From an uncultured Verrucomicrobia subdivision 3 bacterium (GTDB lineage Bacteria; Verrucomicrobiota; Verrucomicrobiia; Limisphaerales; UBA11358), in the NCBI GenBank assembly GCA_903827955.1, contig CAIKKJ010000202.1, positions 1 to 34,067 on the forward strand: a DNA stretch of 34,067 bases, read 5' to 3'. The position numbers and the translations under genes were made by a program. Positions 26,171 to 34,067 of this stretch are shown here, piece after piece; position 1 is the first letter of the stretch, and each line of letters begins with the position of its first letter. The notes under the pieces were generated by a model, which was not told the origin of the DNA, searched no databases, and worked only from the letters and a program-made list of their open reading frames with translations.

Positions 26171-26202
26171 TCCTGTCCCCGACGGCATTGCCGGGGACAG
26201 GA
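26171..26202. repeat. Hairpin between ccoP and ccoG
   Basis: TCCTGTCCCCG (26171-26181) and CGGGGACAGGA (26192-26202) form a perfect 11-bp stem with a 10-nt loop. On the transcribed (minus) strand the stem is followed by AAAAAA, not U, so it is unlikely to terminate. It may protect or separate mRNA segments, or be an inserted interspersed repeat. Confidence 0.8.
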
Positions 26203-26210
26203 ATGGATGT

Positions 26211-26804
26211 TTACTCGAAGTTGCTTGGGCCAGCCGGTTTGGCGGGCTGCTGGTTTTCCGGTAATTTTCCGGGCGTGGCAAGTTTTGCACCGCGCAGCGT
26301 GTAGATGTAGCTCGCGACGGCTTGAATTTCGTCCGGCTTGAGCACGGTTTTCCAAGTCACCATGCCTTTCGCAGGCACACCGTCCCAGATGACTTTCACG
26401 CTGTCGGTATAAGTGCTGCCGTGAATCCAATAATCATCCGACAGGTTCGGTCCGACCAGTCCGCCGCCGTCCACGCGATGACAGGGCGCGCAAAACTTGT
26501 TGTAGATGACGCGGCCATTTTCGAGCACGGCGTTTTCCTTGGATGCCTGCAACGTGGCGATGGAGGATTCAAATTTGCCCATCGCGGCGGATTTCACGGC
26601 ATCGCCGGCTTTCATTTCATTTTTATACTCGGCGGCCGACAGGTCGCCGGTGCAGGTGACGTGGTAATACACGAGATAAATCGCGGCGTAGATGATGGTG
26701 AGATAAAACAACCAGACCCACCAGCGCGGCAGGTTGTTGTCGAGTTCCTGGATGCCGTCGTATTCGTGGTCGAGCAGCAAGGGTTCTTTGGGATCGTTGC
26801 TCAT
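26211..26804 (-). CDS. ccoP: cbb3 oxidase subunit CcoP, single-haem form
   Basis: The 197-residue protein starts with the CcoP hallmark EYDGIQELDNNLPRWWVWLF, then one membrane helix (to about residue 47) and a periplasmic cytochrome c domain with CAPCH at 105-109 and a candidate axial Met in KGMVTW. Proteobacterial CcoP has two haem c domains and about 300 residues. This one has a single haem, as is usual in Bacteroidetes-type loci. It delivers electrons to the CcoO haem and the catalytic subunit. It starts 5 bp after the ccoQ stop. Confidence 0.95.
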   Translation of the reverse strand: MSNDPKEPLLLDHEYDGIQELDNNLPRWWVWLFYLTIIYAAIYLVYYHVTCTGDLSAAEYKNEMKAGDAVKSAAMGKFESSIATLQASKENAVLENGRVIYNKFCAPCHRVDGGGLVGPNLSDDYWIHGSTYTDSVKVIWDGVPAKGMVTWKTVLKPDEIQAVASYIYTLRGAKLATPGKLPENQQPAKPAGPSNFE

Positions 26805-26809
26805 AATTT

Positions 26810-27001
26810 TCAGCGTTGAATTTTTTCGTTGGGATTTTTCTCACCGCCGTCGAGCGGCAGCGCACTCATCTGGTTCAGGTAATTTTTCTTTTGCAGGAAC
26901 GTCCAGACGAGCATGCCCGTAAAGAAACCGAAAAAGATGCAGATGGAGATGACACCGTAAATGCCGATGCCATCGATGCCTTTGAGAACATTTTGATACA
27001 T
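26810..27001 (-). CDS. ccoQ: Small cbb3 subunit CcoQ-like
   Basis: This 63-residue protein has one membrane helix (GIYGVISICIFFGFFTGMLVW), then a short charged tail LQKKNYLNQMSALPLDGGEK. Position between ccoNO and ccoP, size and topology fit CcoQ, whose role is to stabilise the complex. I use ATG 27001; upstream in-frame codons lie within ccoNO. GGAG sits 7 nt before the ATG, a good Shine-Dalgarno. Confidence 0.88.
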   Translation of the reverse strand: MYQNVLKGIDGIGIYGVISICIFFGFFTGMLVWTFLQKKNYLNQMSALPLDGGEKNPNEKIQR

Positions 27002-27014
27002 AATTTTTCTCCGG

Positions 27015-29150
27015 TTATTTGGTGGCGGTTGAAACGGGCAGGCCTTTGATGTCGGTGCCCAGCCGTTGCATATAAGCGATGAGCGCGATGATTTCCTTGT
27101 CCGCGTCGGCGGTGACGGAACCCTGCTTGAGGTTCGTGACAATCTTTGCCGCCTGCGCGTCGAGGTCTTTTTGCGCCGGGCCGTTTTCGTAACCGGCGGG
27201 ATACGGCACGCCGACTTTGCGCAACGCGTTCAAACGCGCGGGCAATGATTCCTTGTCCAGCTTTTGCGATAACAACCACGAGTAGCGCGGCATGATGGAG
27301 CCGGGCGACGTGGCGCGCGGGTCGTCCATATGGTTGAAATGCCACGCGTCGGGATACTTGCCGCCCTCGCGCGCGAGATCCGGACCTTTGCGTTCGCTGC
27401 CCCACAGGAACGGATGGTCATAGACGTATTCGCCGGCCTTGGAATATTCACCGTAGCGTTCCGTCTCGCTGCGGAACGGGCGGATCATCTGCGAGTGGCA
27501 GCCGACGCAGCCTTCGCGGATGTAAATGTCGCGGCCCAAAACTTCGAGCGGCGTGTAAGGTTTTACGCTCGCGATGGTCGGAACATTTTCCTTGATGAGG
27601 AACATCGGGATGAGTTCGATCAATCCGCCGATGAGCACCGCCACGACGGCGAGCACCGTAAAGAACATCGGCTTGCCTTCGAGCATCCGGTGCCAGGAAA
27701 CTTTTCCGTGCGGGGCAGAAACTTTTTCCAAGGCCGGAGCCTGCGCCTCGGTGTCGGGCTCAAATTTGCCAGCTTTGGCCGTGCGATAGAGGTTGTAAGC
27801 CATGAGCAACACGCCAATGATGTAAAGTGATCCGCCCACCGCGCGCAGCCGGAACATGGGCACGACCTGCACGATGGTTTCTAGGAAATTCGGGTATTGC
27901 AGGAAGCCGTCTTTGTTGAATTGCTTCCACATCAAACCTTCCGTCAGGCCGGCGACGTAAATCGGGATGCAATAGAAAACAATGCCGAGCATGCCCAGCC
28001 AAAAATGGTAATTCGCCAGCTTCGTGGACCAGAGCTTGGTGTTGTAAAGTTTTGGATACAGAAAATATAACATCGAGAACGTGAGAAAACCATTCCAGCC
28101 CAGCGCGCCGGCATGGGCGTGGGCGATGGTCCAATCCGTGTAGTGCGTCAGGCCGTTGACCGCTTTGATGGACATCAGTGGGCCTTCCAATGTGCTCATG
28201 CCGTAAGCCGTGATGGCGGCCACCATGAATTTCAACATCGGATCCGTGCGCACTTTATCCCAGGCCCCGCGCAAGGTGAGCAGGCCGTTCAACATACCGC
28301 CCCAGCTTGGCGCGATGAGCATCAGCGAGAACACCATGCCGAGCGATTGCGCCCAGTCCGGCAGCGCGGTGTAAAGAAGATGATGCGGGCCAGCCCAGAT
28401 GTAGAGAAATACCAGCGCCCAAAAGTGAATGATGGACAAACGATATGAAAACACAGGGCGATTCGCCGCCTTCGGCAGGAAGTAATACATCAGCCCGAGA
28501 TACGGCGTGGTGAGAAAAAATGCGACGGCGTTGTGGCCATACCACCATTGCACGAGCGCGTCCTGCACGCCGGCATACATTGAGTAACTCTTGAACCAGC
28601 CCGCCGGCATCTCCATCGAGTTTGTGATATGCAGCACCGCGATGGTGATGACTGTGGCGATGTAAAACCAGATTGCCACATACATGTGTTTCTCGCGGCG
28701 CTTGATGATCGTGCCAAACAGATTCACCGCGAACGCCACCCAGACAAGCGTGATGGCGATGTCAATCGGCCATTCGAGTTCCGCGTATTCCTTGCTCGTC
28801 GTCAGACCGAGCGGCAGCGTCACCGCCGCTGCAACGATGATGGTTTGCCAGCCCCAGAAATTGAACCAGCTCAACCAGTCGCTGAACATGCGCGCCTTGC
28901 ACAGCCGCTGCAGTGAGTAGTAGATGCCCATGAACATGCCGTTGCCGACGAAGGCGAAGATGACGGCGTTCGTATGCAACGGGCGGATGCGCCCGAAGGT
29001 GATGAACTGGAAATTTAAGTTCGCCTCCGGGAAAAACAACTGCACCGCCGCCAGCAGGCCGGCGAACATCCCGACGATGCCCCAGACGACCGTCGCGATG
29101 GCAAACGCCCGCACGATCCGATTGTCGTATTTGAAGGTTTCTACGTTCAT
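27015..29150 (-). CDS. ccoNO: Fused cbb3 cytochrome oxidase subunits I and II (CcoNO)
   Basis: This 711-residue fusion reduces O2 to water with high affinity and conserves energy. Residues 1 to about 480 are CcoN, with about twelve helices and haem/CuB ligand motifs [38 protein letters not shown] and [13 protein letters not shown]. After a short linker ([18 protein letters not shown]) comes CcoO: one helix ([20 protein letters not shown]), [12 protein letters not shown] near 548 with haem c, and the axial Met in [10 protein letters not shown]. In Proteobacteria these are two genes; fused forms are known from Bacteroidetes and relatives. It is the first oxidase structural gene; ccoI, ccoS and an outer-membrane gene precede it. 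Confidence 0.96.
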   Translation of the reverse strand: MNVETFKYDNRIVRAFAIATVVWGIVGMFAGLLAAVQLFFPEANLNFQFITFGRIRPLHTNAVIFAFVGNGMFMGIYYSLQRLCKARMFSDWLSWFNFWGWQTIIVAAAVTLPLGLTTSKEYAELEWPIDIAITLVWVAFAVNLFGTIIKRREKHMYVAIWFYIATVITIAVLHITNSMEMPAGWFKSYSMYAGVQDALVQWWYGHNAVAFFLTTPYLGLMYYFLPKAANRPVFSYRLSIIHFWALVFLYIWAGPHHLLYTALPDWAQSLGMVFSLMLIAPSWGGMLNGLLTLRGAWDKVRTDPMLKFMVAAITAYGMSTLEGPLMSIKAVNGLTHYTDWTIAHAHAGALGWNGFLTFSMLYFLYPKLYNTKLWSTKLANYHFWLGMLGIVFYCIPIYVAGLTEGLMWKQFNKDGFLQYPNFLETIVQVVPMFRLRAVGGSLYIIGVLLMAYNLYRTAKAGKFEPDTEAQAPALEKVSAPHGKVSWHRMLEGKPMFFTVLAVVAVLIGGLIELIPMFLIKENVPTIASVKPYTPLEVLGRDIYIREGCVGCHSQMIRPFRSETERYGEYSKAGEYVYDHPFLWGSERKGPDLAREGGKYPDAWHFNHMDDPRATSPGSIMPRYSWLLSQKLDKESLPARLNALRKVGVPYPAGYENGPAQKDLDAQAAKIVTNLKQGSVTADADKEIIALIAYMQRLGTDIKGLPVSTATK

Positions 29151-29189
29151 AATTTTTTCAATTGGTTGCCAAAAACTTTCCGTTCATCG

Positions 29190-29219
29190 CCGGCGGCGCG
29201 GGTTTGGCCGCGCCGCCGG
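29190..29219. other. Strong GC hairpin in the ccoNO leader
   Basis: CCGGCGGCGCGG (29190-29201) and CCGCGCCGCCGG (29208-29219) give a perfect 12-bp stem with a 6-nt loop, in the 83-bp gap between the outer-membrane gene and ccoNO. On the minus strand no U-run follows, so it is not a standard terminator. It could slow or stabilise transcript ends and set different levels of the two genes. Function is inferred. Confidence 0.75.
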
Positions 29220-29233
29220 AATAGTTTTTAATT

Positions 29234-30142
29234 TCAGAAGCGCCAGACCACGTCCGCCGTGAGGCGACTATCAAAGATACCGACCGGGGCGGCCACACCC
29301 GCCTCATACGCCACACCGACATCCAGATTTTTCAAGATGCGCGAGCGAAGCCCGCCGCCGACCGTGAGCTGCGTGCGACCAGCCGCTTGCGTGCTGCCAG
29401 CATCAATGAGGTCATACATCTCCGTCTGCAACGACACACCGATGATGTTGCCGCTGCCTTTGGTAAGCGTCGTGTAACCGTTCACCGCGAAGAACGGGAT
29501 GAAGTATTGGTGGACGTAATAATCCAGTTGCAGGCTGTAATGCGCCTGCGCCGTGTCATCGGCAAAGTTGTTCGGGATGCGGAAACCGAGGTTGCCGAGG
29601 ATGTGGAATTTGCCAAAACCTTTTTCTGCCGAAACGAACACGTCTTCCACCCCGGCACCATGGCCTTGCATCACCGAACGGTTGCCCGTGGGAATCGTCA
29701 CCGTGAAACCCGGCGTGACGAGCAATTGCGCATCGTCATTTTTCACCACGGCATATTTCAAACCCGCCGCGAGGTCGGCCCAACCATAGGAACGGCCCAG
29801 GGTATTGTCCGGCTGGAACTGAACGTAACCATCCTTGGTCGCAATGATGGCCAGCCGGTCATTCACCGCGTAGCGCGCCTGCACCGCCATGACTTGCACA
29901 CCGCCGCCGAGCTTCACCGTTCCGCCCGCGTAATCAAAAGTATCCGGCAACCAGTGATACATGTAGAACGGATGGATCTCGCTGTTGATCTTGGCGTCCT
30001 CGAAAAAAATCGGGTTCGCCACCGGCGAAATGGTCTGATCCAGCCAGGTTTCCGCCTTCTGGTCGGCAGCCAAGGCCGTCGTGGTCGTCAGCGCCAAGGC
30101 TGCGGCACTGGTTTTTAATATGATGCTGATGTGTTGTTTCAT
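29234..30142 (-). CDS. Outer-membrane beta-barrel protein, MetA-pathway/transporter-like
   Basis: This 302-residue protein has a signal peptide (MKQHISIILKTSAAALALTT ... ALAAD) and a run of amphipathic strands, ending in VVWRF, the C-terminal aromatic signature of outer-membrane barrels. Phrases such as YGWADLAAGLKYAVVK and LLVTPGFTVTIPTGN resemble the Phenol_MetA_deg-like channel family. The substrate is unknown. Its place between ccoS and ccoNO, on the same strand, suggests a link to oxidase assembly or to supply of metal or another small molecule. ATG 30142 is preferred; GTG 30166 is in frame but lies inside ccoS. Confidence 0.78.
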   Translation of the reverse strand: MKQHISIILKTSAAALALTTTTALAADQKAETWLDQTISPVANPIFFEDAKINSEIHPFYMYHWLPDTFDYAGGTVKLGGGVQVMAVQARYAVNDRLAIIATKDGYVQFQPDNTLGRSYGWADLAAGLKYAVVKNDDAQLLVTPGFTVTIPTGNRSVMQGHGAGVEDVFVSAEKGFGKFHILGNLGFRIPNNFADDTAQAHYSLQLDYYVHQYFIPFFAVNGYTTLTKGSGNIIGVSLQTEMYDLIDAGSTQAAGRTQLTVGGGLRSRILKNLDVGVAYEAGVAAPVGIFDSRLTADVVWRF

Positions 30143-30144
30143 TT

Positions 30145-30378
30145 TTAGTTTTTTATTTTTGGCCACCCCGTGGTTGTCTGATCAGGAGCCGGATACGGAG
30201 CAGCTTGTTCTCCGGCTTGCGGTAAATTTTTCTGAATGGTGGCGTCGTCCAACAACACGCGCATCGCGGGCGTCAACGTGTCCTCATATTGCCCGCCGCG
30301 CACGGCCCACACGAAGGCACCAACGAAAACCAACCCGATGGCCAGGCTCGCCAGAATGAGAACAATGACCACGCTCAT
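30145..30378 (-). CDS. ccoS: cbb3 oxidase maturation protein CcoS
   Basis: The 77-residue protein has a single helix and the CcoS signature: SVVIVLILASLAIGLVFVGA, then FVWAVRGGQYEDTLTPAMRV and LLDD. CcoS is needed for haem and copper insertion into cbb3 oxidase. The ATG overlaps the ccoI stop by 4 nt (ATGA). The strongest Shine-Dalgarno of the window, AAGGAGG (30383-30389), lies in the last codons of ccoI, 4 nt before the ATG. The tail after LLDD (about 35 residues) is longer than in compact homologues. Confidence 0.94.
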   Translation of the reverse strand: MSVVIVLILASLAIGLVFVGAFVWAVRGGQYEDTLTPAMRVLLDDATIQKNLPQAGEQAAPYPAPDQTTTGWPKIKN

Positions 30379-32897
30379 GCGGCCTCCTTGGCAATGGGTT
30401 GAAGGTTGAAAGTTGAAGCTGGAAGATTCGCGCGCTGAAAACTTGCAACTTGCGATTTTGCGAATTGCAACTTCCGACCCAGCCACGCCGTCGTGCCGCA
30501 CGCGAACAACACAACCGTCGCCGAGCTGATGGGCATCAAAATCGCGCACACCATCGGCTGCAACAGTCCCGCCGCCGCGATGCTCACGCCGACGACATTA
30601 TAGAGCGCCGAAATGACAAAGCCCGTGCGCACCACCCGCGTCGCGTGACGGGAAAACGCCAAAACCTTTGCCAGACGTGGCAATTCGGCGGCATCCAGAA
30701 TCACGTCACTCGCCGGCGAAAAAATTCCCACTTGCTCCACGACCGCCACGCCGACGTCCGCCTGCTTCAATGCACCCGCATCATTCAAGCCGTCGCCAAC
30801 CATCATCACCCTGCGGCCGCGCGCCTGGAGTTCGCGGATGAAATTTAATTTGTCCGCCGGGCTTTGGTTGAATTTTAAAACCGCGTGGCTACCGAAAATA
30901 TTTTTGAAACGCTCCGCCTCGCGTTCGTTGTCGCCGCTCAACAACGCGAGTTCAAAACGTCCGCCGAGTTGCGAAATCAGCTGCGCCACTTCCGGTCGCA
31001 GTGAATTTTCCAGCGCAAACACACCGCGCACCGCACCATCAATGGCCACAAAAACTCCACCCGTTCCGCTGGGCCGAACGTCCCCGCGAGTGGCTGAAAC
31101 AACCCAATCGCACGAGCCGAGACGAAGCTTATGCCCGTCAACTTCGCCCTCGACCCCACAACCGGGCGTCTCTTTGAAATTGGCCACGGGCTGCGGCTTC
31201 ATTCCCAGCACGCGGGCAATCCGCACCGAGTTCGGGTGCGTGGAATGGCGGGCGAGCGAGCCGATCAAATCCGCTTCACGCGGCGTCAGCGGTTTGGCCG
31301 CGACAAATTCCACGCCGCGCGCGTCGGCTGTAGTGAGTGTGCCCGTCTTGTCCAAAACAATCGTGTCTACTTCGGCCATGCGCTCGACGACCAGTGCGTT
31401 CTTCAAAAAAATATTTAGCCGTGCCAAAACCCGTTGCGCCGTGCCGTGTGTGAGCGGCGCGGCCAACGCCAGCGCACACGGACAAGCGACAATCAAAACC
31501 GAGGTGAACACTTTTAACGCTTTGCTCGCATCGGCAAAAATCCAGAACGTAGCCGCCGCGAACGCCACGCCGATGACGAGTTTGGTGAAGCGACGGCTGT
31601 AACGATTCGTAAGGGAGTCGAGGTCGTGGTCGCGATTTTTGCGAAACGCCTCGTGGTTCCAAAGCGTCGCGAGATAGCTTTGCGCCACGGGTTTCACCGT
31701 CTCGACTTCAATCGCGCCGCCGACTTGGCGGCCACCGGCGTAAAGATGCGCGCCGATTTCGCAGGCGACCGGCTCGGATTCGCCAGTCACAAAACTGTAA
31801 TCCAGACACGCCGCGCCGCCCGCGAGTTTCGCGTCGGCCGGCAACAATTCGCCGTTGCGTAAAATTATTTTGTCGCCAACTTGCAAGCGCGAGATGGCCA
31901 CGGACTCCTCGCCGTTCAAAGTTTTGCGGACGACGGATAAGGGAAAAAAGCCTTTGTAATCGCGGTCAAATGTGAGGCGATCGTAAGTTTTTTTCTGGAA
32001 CAACCGTCCGCAAAGCAGAAAGAAAATCAGGCCGGTCAGCGAATCGCAGTAGCCGGGGCCGCGTTGCGCGAGGACTTCCCAGACGCTCGTGAGATAAATC
32101 GCCGCGAGGCCGATGACGATGGGAACTTCTAGCGTGAGCGTGCGTTGCCGCCAGCCAAGCCACGCCGCGCGCCAAAAATCCGCCGCGCTGAAGGTCACAA
32201 CCGGCAGCGTCATCGCCAGGCTCAACCACCCCGCGAGCAGCTTGAACCACGGCGCGTTGAACGAGTCGAGGCCGAGATAAAACGGCAGCGACATCAGCAT
32301 GATGTTGCCGAAGCCGAACGCCGCGATGCCGATTTGCAGCCACGCTTTTTTGGCGAGCGGGGAAGTTTTTGGCTTGTCCGTTTCGCCAAGCGTGAGCAGC
32401 GGTTCGTAGCCGATGGACGCCAGCAGCGCGGCGAGTTCGCTAAATTTTATTTTGTCCGGCGCGAACGTAATGGCGGCTTCGCGCCGCGAAAAATTTACCA
32501 GCACTTTGCCGACGCCGGGATGCAGCTTGAATAAATTTTCCAGCAGCCACACGCACGCGACGCAATGGATTTTCGGCAAATACAAGGTGACGCGCGCCCT
32601 GATTTTGTCAGCGAAATCGAGCAGTTGCTCCGCCACCGCCGGGTCGTCGAGGAATGCCCACTTGGTTTTGGCCACGGCGTTACGGATACGCGTGCCGGGC
32701 GCGGCTTGAAGCTGATAAAATTGTTCCAGCCCGTTTTCGCGCAGCAGGCTAAAGACGGTCTGGCAGCCGAAACAGCAGAAGTTTTTTCCGTCGAGCGCAA
32801 AGGCGTCGCCGGGGCACGGCTCGCCGCAATGAAAGCATCCGCCCGCCGCGAGGATGGCGGCGGTGGTGGCGGCTGGCTGTGCGTTGGCGACCGGCAT
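30375..32897 (-). CDS. ccoI: CcoI (FixI) copper-exporting P1B-type ATPase
   Basis: This 840-residue copper pump supplies the cbb3 CuB centre. The N-terminus has a Cys-rich part (CFHCGEPCP, CCFGC), then a heavy-metal domain with HCVACVWLLENLF. The membrane copper site is VACPCALALA; the A-domain motif is FVTGESEPV; the phosphorylated Asp is in DKTGTLTT; HP is in HSTHPNSVRIARV; and the hinge is VGDGLNDAGALKQADVGVA. About eight helices are visible. ATG 32897 (MPVANAQ) is chosen; TTG and GTG codons upstream at 32921 and 32918 are in frame. The last 30 residues (QVASFQRANLPASTFNLQP) are encoded by low-complexity repeat DNA and are not family sequence. Confidence 0.95.
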   Translation of the reverse strand: MPVANAQPAATTAAILAAGGCFHCGEPCPGDAFALDGKNFCCFGCQTVFSLLRENGLEQFYQLQAAPGTRIRNAVAKTKWAFLDDPAVAEQLLDFADKIRARVTLYLPKIHCVACVWLLENLFKLHPGVGKVLVNFSRREAAITFAPDKIKFSELAALLASIGYEPLLTLGETDKPKTSPLAKKAWLQIGIAAFGFGNIMLMSLPFYLGLDSFNAPWFKLLAGWLSLAMTLPVVTFSAADFWRAAWLGWRQRTLTLEVPIVIGLAAIYLTSVWEVLAQRGPGYCDSLTGLIFFLLCGRLFQKKTYDRLTFDRDYKGFFPLSVVRKTLNGEESVAISRLQVGDKIILRNGELLPADAKLAGGAACLDYSFVTGESEPVACEIGAHLYAGGRQVGGAIEVETVKPVAQSYLATLWNHEAFRKNRDHDLDSLTNRYSRRFTKLVIGVAFAAATFWIFADASKALKVFTSVLIVACPCALALAAPLTHGTAQRVLARLNIFLKNALVVERMAEVDTIVLDKTGTLTTADARGVEFVAAKPLTPREADLIGSLARHSTHPNSVRIARVLGMKPQPVANFKETPGCGVEGEVDGHKLRLGSCDWVVSATRGDVRPSGTGGVFVAIDGAVRGVFALENSLRPEVAQLISQLGGRFELALLSGDNEREAERFKNIFGSHAVLKFNQSPADKLNFIRELQARGRRVMMVGDGLNDAGALKQADVGVAVVEQVGIFSPASDVILDAAELPRLAKVLAFSRHATRVVRTGFVISALYNVVGVSIAAAGLLQPMVCAILMPISSATVVLFACGTTAWLGRKLQFAKSQVASFQRANLPASTFNLQPIAKEAA
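30397..30473. repeat. Degenerate heptamer repeat inside the 3' end of ccoI
   Basis: The plus strand reads GGTTGAA, GGTTGAA, AGTTGAA in tandem (30397-30416), followed by TTGCAACTT-like repeats (AACTTGCAACTTGCG and AATTGCAACTTC, 30449-30473). Such GTTGAA-type simple repeats normally occur between genes in these genomes (recollection). Here they are translated as the C-terminal tail of CcoI. Confidence 0.65.
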
Positions 32898-32967
32898 TTG
32901 GTGTTCCGTTTCGGACACCAAAATCGGCGAAGGAAATTTTTTGGACTAACCGTCTTTTACCAAAGTA

Positions 32968-32983
32968 TGCACCTATCTTGCAC
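32968..32983. promoter_or_regulatory. Direct TGCAC pair upstream of ccoI
   Basis: TGCAC occurs at 32968-32972 and 32979-32983, 11 bp or one helical turn apart, in the 104-bp gap between the glycoside hydrolase and ccoI. The gap should hold the cbb3 promoter. No FNR-like TTGAT-N4-ATCAA or full Rex site is seen. This is a weak candidate regulator site only. Confidence 0.22.
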
Positions 32984-33001
32984 AAGGACGGCAAATGGCC
33001 T

Positions 33002-34067
33002 TCACGGCGCGAAGCGCAAATTTTCCCACTTCACATTCCACTGGCCGTTGTGGGGAAAGCCGGGCGCATTTTTTTTCGTCGCACCGTCCCAGCCGGCCGC
33101 CATCAGCGCGACGGCGTAAAGCAAGCCGCCATTCGCCGGCAAATAAATTGTAAGGCCGGGCCGCTGATAAACATGGCCGTTCAAGCCGTAATGATTTTTC
33201 GGCGTGTCGAGCAACAGCGCGTCAATCGCGCGTTCCGGTTCGCCGAGGCGCGCGGCGGTCATCGCGAGCATCGGATAATCCCAGCCCCAAGTGTCCGGCC
33301 AGTTCCAGTTCGCCCAAATCCAGTCCAAAGAATTTTTCATGGCGCCAAAATCAATCTGCGGGCCGGGCACAAAACTTAACGCGCCAACAACGGACGGATG
33401 ATCGGCGTTCCATTTTGGATTCGTGTAGCAATCCGGCGTGGACTCGGCGAAGGCGTATTTGTTTTCTACCATCGGCGGCTTGGCTAGTTTTTGCAAAACG
33501 TCGTCCCACTTTTTCTCGCGCGGCAGCTTCAGGCGTTCGCGCCATTGCTGCGCGGTTTCCAACGCCCAGCGAAAATACGTCAGCTCAAACGTCGGGTTGA
33601 AAGTTTTGTCCTTGGGGAAAATTTCCTGCGCGCATTGCAACACCGGGCCAAGAACGTAACGGCTGGTGTTCGTGTCCCACGTCGCGTAGCTCGCCATAAA
33701 ATCCGCCGTCTCGAAAACAATGTCGCGGAATTTTTTCAGCGTCGTCTTGTCCTGATGCTCGCGCCAGCAAAGCTCCGCGTAGAAAATCGGATGCGGCTGC
33801 TGCCACACGAGAAACGGCCCGACGGGCGAAGGCGATTCCGCGCCGCTGGGACTCGTCATCTTCGGCCAGCGCGCGCCGGCGTAGCCTTGGCGTTTGGCCG
33901 TGCCTTCCGCGCGCGGAAGAATTTTTTGATAGTAGTCCAAAGATTTTTCCAGCATCGGCAAACGATTCCACAACGCGAACTGCGCCTCGTGCCACCAGTG
34001 CATTTCGAGATGGAACTTCCCTTCCCAAGTGTTGTAGGTCAGCCCGGTTTCCTGCGGCGGATTTTTG
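33002..34067 (-). CDS. Six-hairpin-type glycoside hydrolase, 5' part outside the window
   Basis: At least 355 residues of C-terminal catalytic sequence are visible; the frame is open to the right edge, with GLTYNTWEGKFHLEMHWWHE just inside it. The pattern of Trp- and Glu-rich helices, WGWDYPMLAMTAARLGEPER and IYLPANGGLLYAVALMAAGW resembles (alpha/alpha)6-barrel enzymes of the GH65/GH95 kind, but I cannot assign the family. The acidic residues in FHLEMHWWHE and WGWDYP are candidates for catalysis. An internal ATG at 34003 is not the start, because similarity continues upstream. Whether it is secreted cannot be seen. It lies 104 bp upstream of ccoI on the same strand; co-transcription is possible but the functions differ. 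Confidence 0.75.
   Translation of the reverse strand, partial: KNPPQETGLTYNTWEGKFHLEMHWWHEAQFALWNRLPMLEKSLDYYQKILPRAEGTAKRQGYAGARWPKMTSPSGAESPSPVGPFLVWQQPHPIFYAELCWREHQDKTTLKKFRDIVFETADFMASYATWDTNTSRYVLGPVLQCAQEIFPKDKTFNPTFELTYFRWALETAQQWRERLKLPREKKWDDVLQKLAKPPMVENKYAFAESTPDCYTNPKWNADHPSVVGALSFVPGPQIDFGAMKNSLDWIWANWNWPDTWGWDYPMLAMTAARLGEPERAIDALLLDTPKNHYGLNGHVYQRPGLTIYLPANGGLLYAVALMAAGWDGATKKNAPGFPHNGQWNVKWENLRFAP

Noticed and set aside
29151-29233. Rex or FNR site before ccoNO
   Set aside because: No TTGTG-N6-CACAA-like or TTGAT-N4-ATCAA-like sequence is present in this gap; the only clear structure is the GC hairpin.

Overview
The window looks like chromosomal DNA of a Verrucomicrobiota bacterium, probably of the Pedosphaera/Limisphaerales type. 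This is a judgement from gene content, not from a search. The signs are very large secreted proteins built of Ig-like and autotransporter-associated beta-strand repeats, a single-gene pseudopilin with a C-terminal ADGH motif, a PA14-bearing histidine kinase, a Bacteroidetes-like cbb3 oxidase locus with fused ccoNO, few Shine-Dalgarno sites, and intergenic palindromic repeats.

Region 1 (385-18508, all minus strand) is a pectin-attack locus. In transcription order it holds a PA14/OB-fold sensor histidine kinase, a NarL-type response regulator, a pseudopilin-like protein, a beta-strand-repeat surface protein, a 2067-residue protein that joins pectin methylesterase to PL1 pectate lyase, a secreted SGNH esterase fused to a second pectin methylesterase, and a short AraC-type DNA-binding protein. 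The chemistry fits together: deacetylation and demethylation followed by lyase cleavage. A strong rho-independent terminator (8821-8862) separates the surface protein from the two enzyme genes, which overlap at TGATG.

Region 2 (18509-19554) is about 1 kb without a credible gene. It carries a long hairpin repeat, an array of about 42-bp units each carrying a version of the same small palindrome, and a diverged direct repeat pair. Region 3 (19555-22547) holds a membrane-anchored TIR protein with a long heptad coiled coil (minus strand) and, divergently, the NADH-sensing repressor Rex (plus strand).

Region 4 (22558-32897, minus strand) is a full cbb3 cytochrome oxidase locus: ccoI-ccoS-(outer-membrane barrel)-ccoNO-ccoQ-ccoP-ccoG-fixH-(SafE-like protein), followed by an ABC-2 export permease with no ATPase beside it. 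Rex lies convergent to the end of this run, which suggests but does not prove redox control. Three intercistronic hairpins or inverted repeats punctuate the operon. The right edge holds the 3' part of a six-hairpin-type glycoside hydrolase that runs out of the window.
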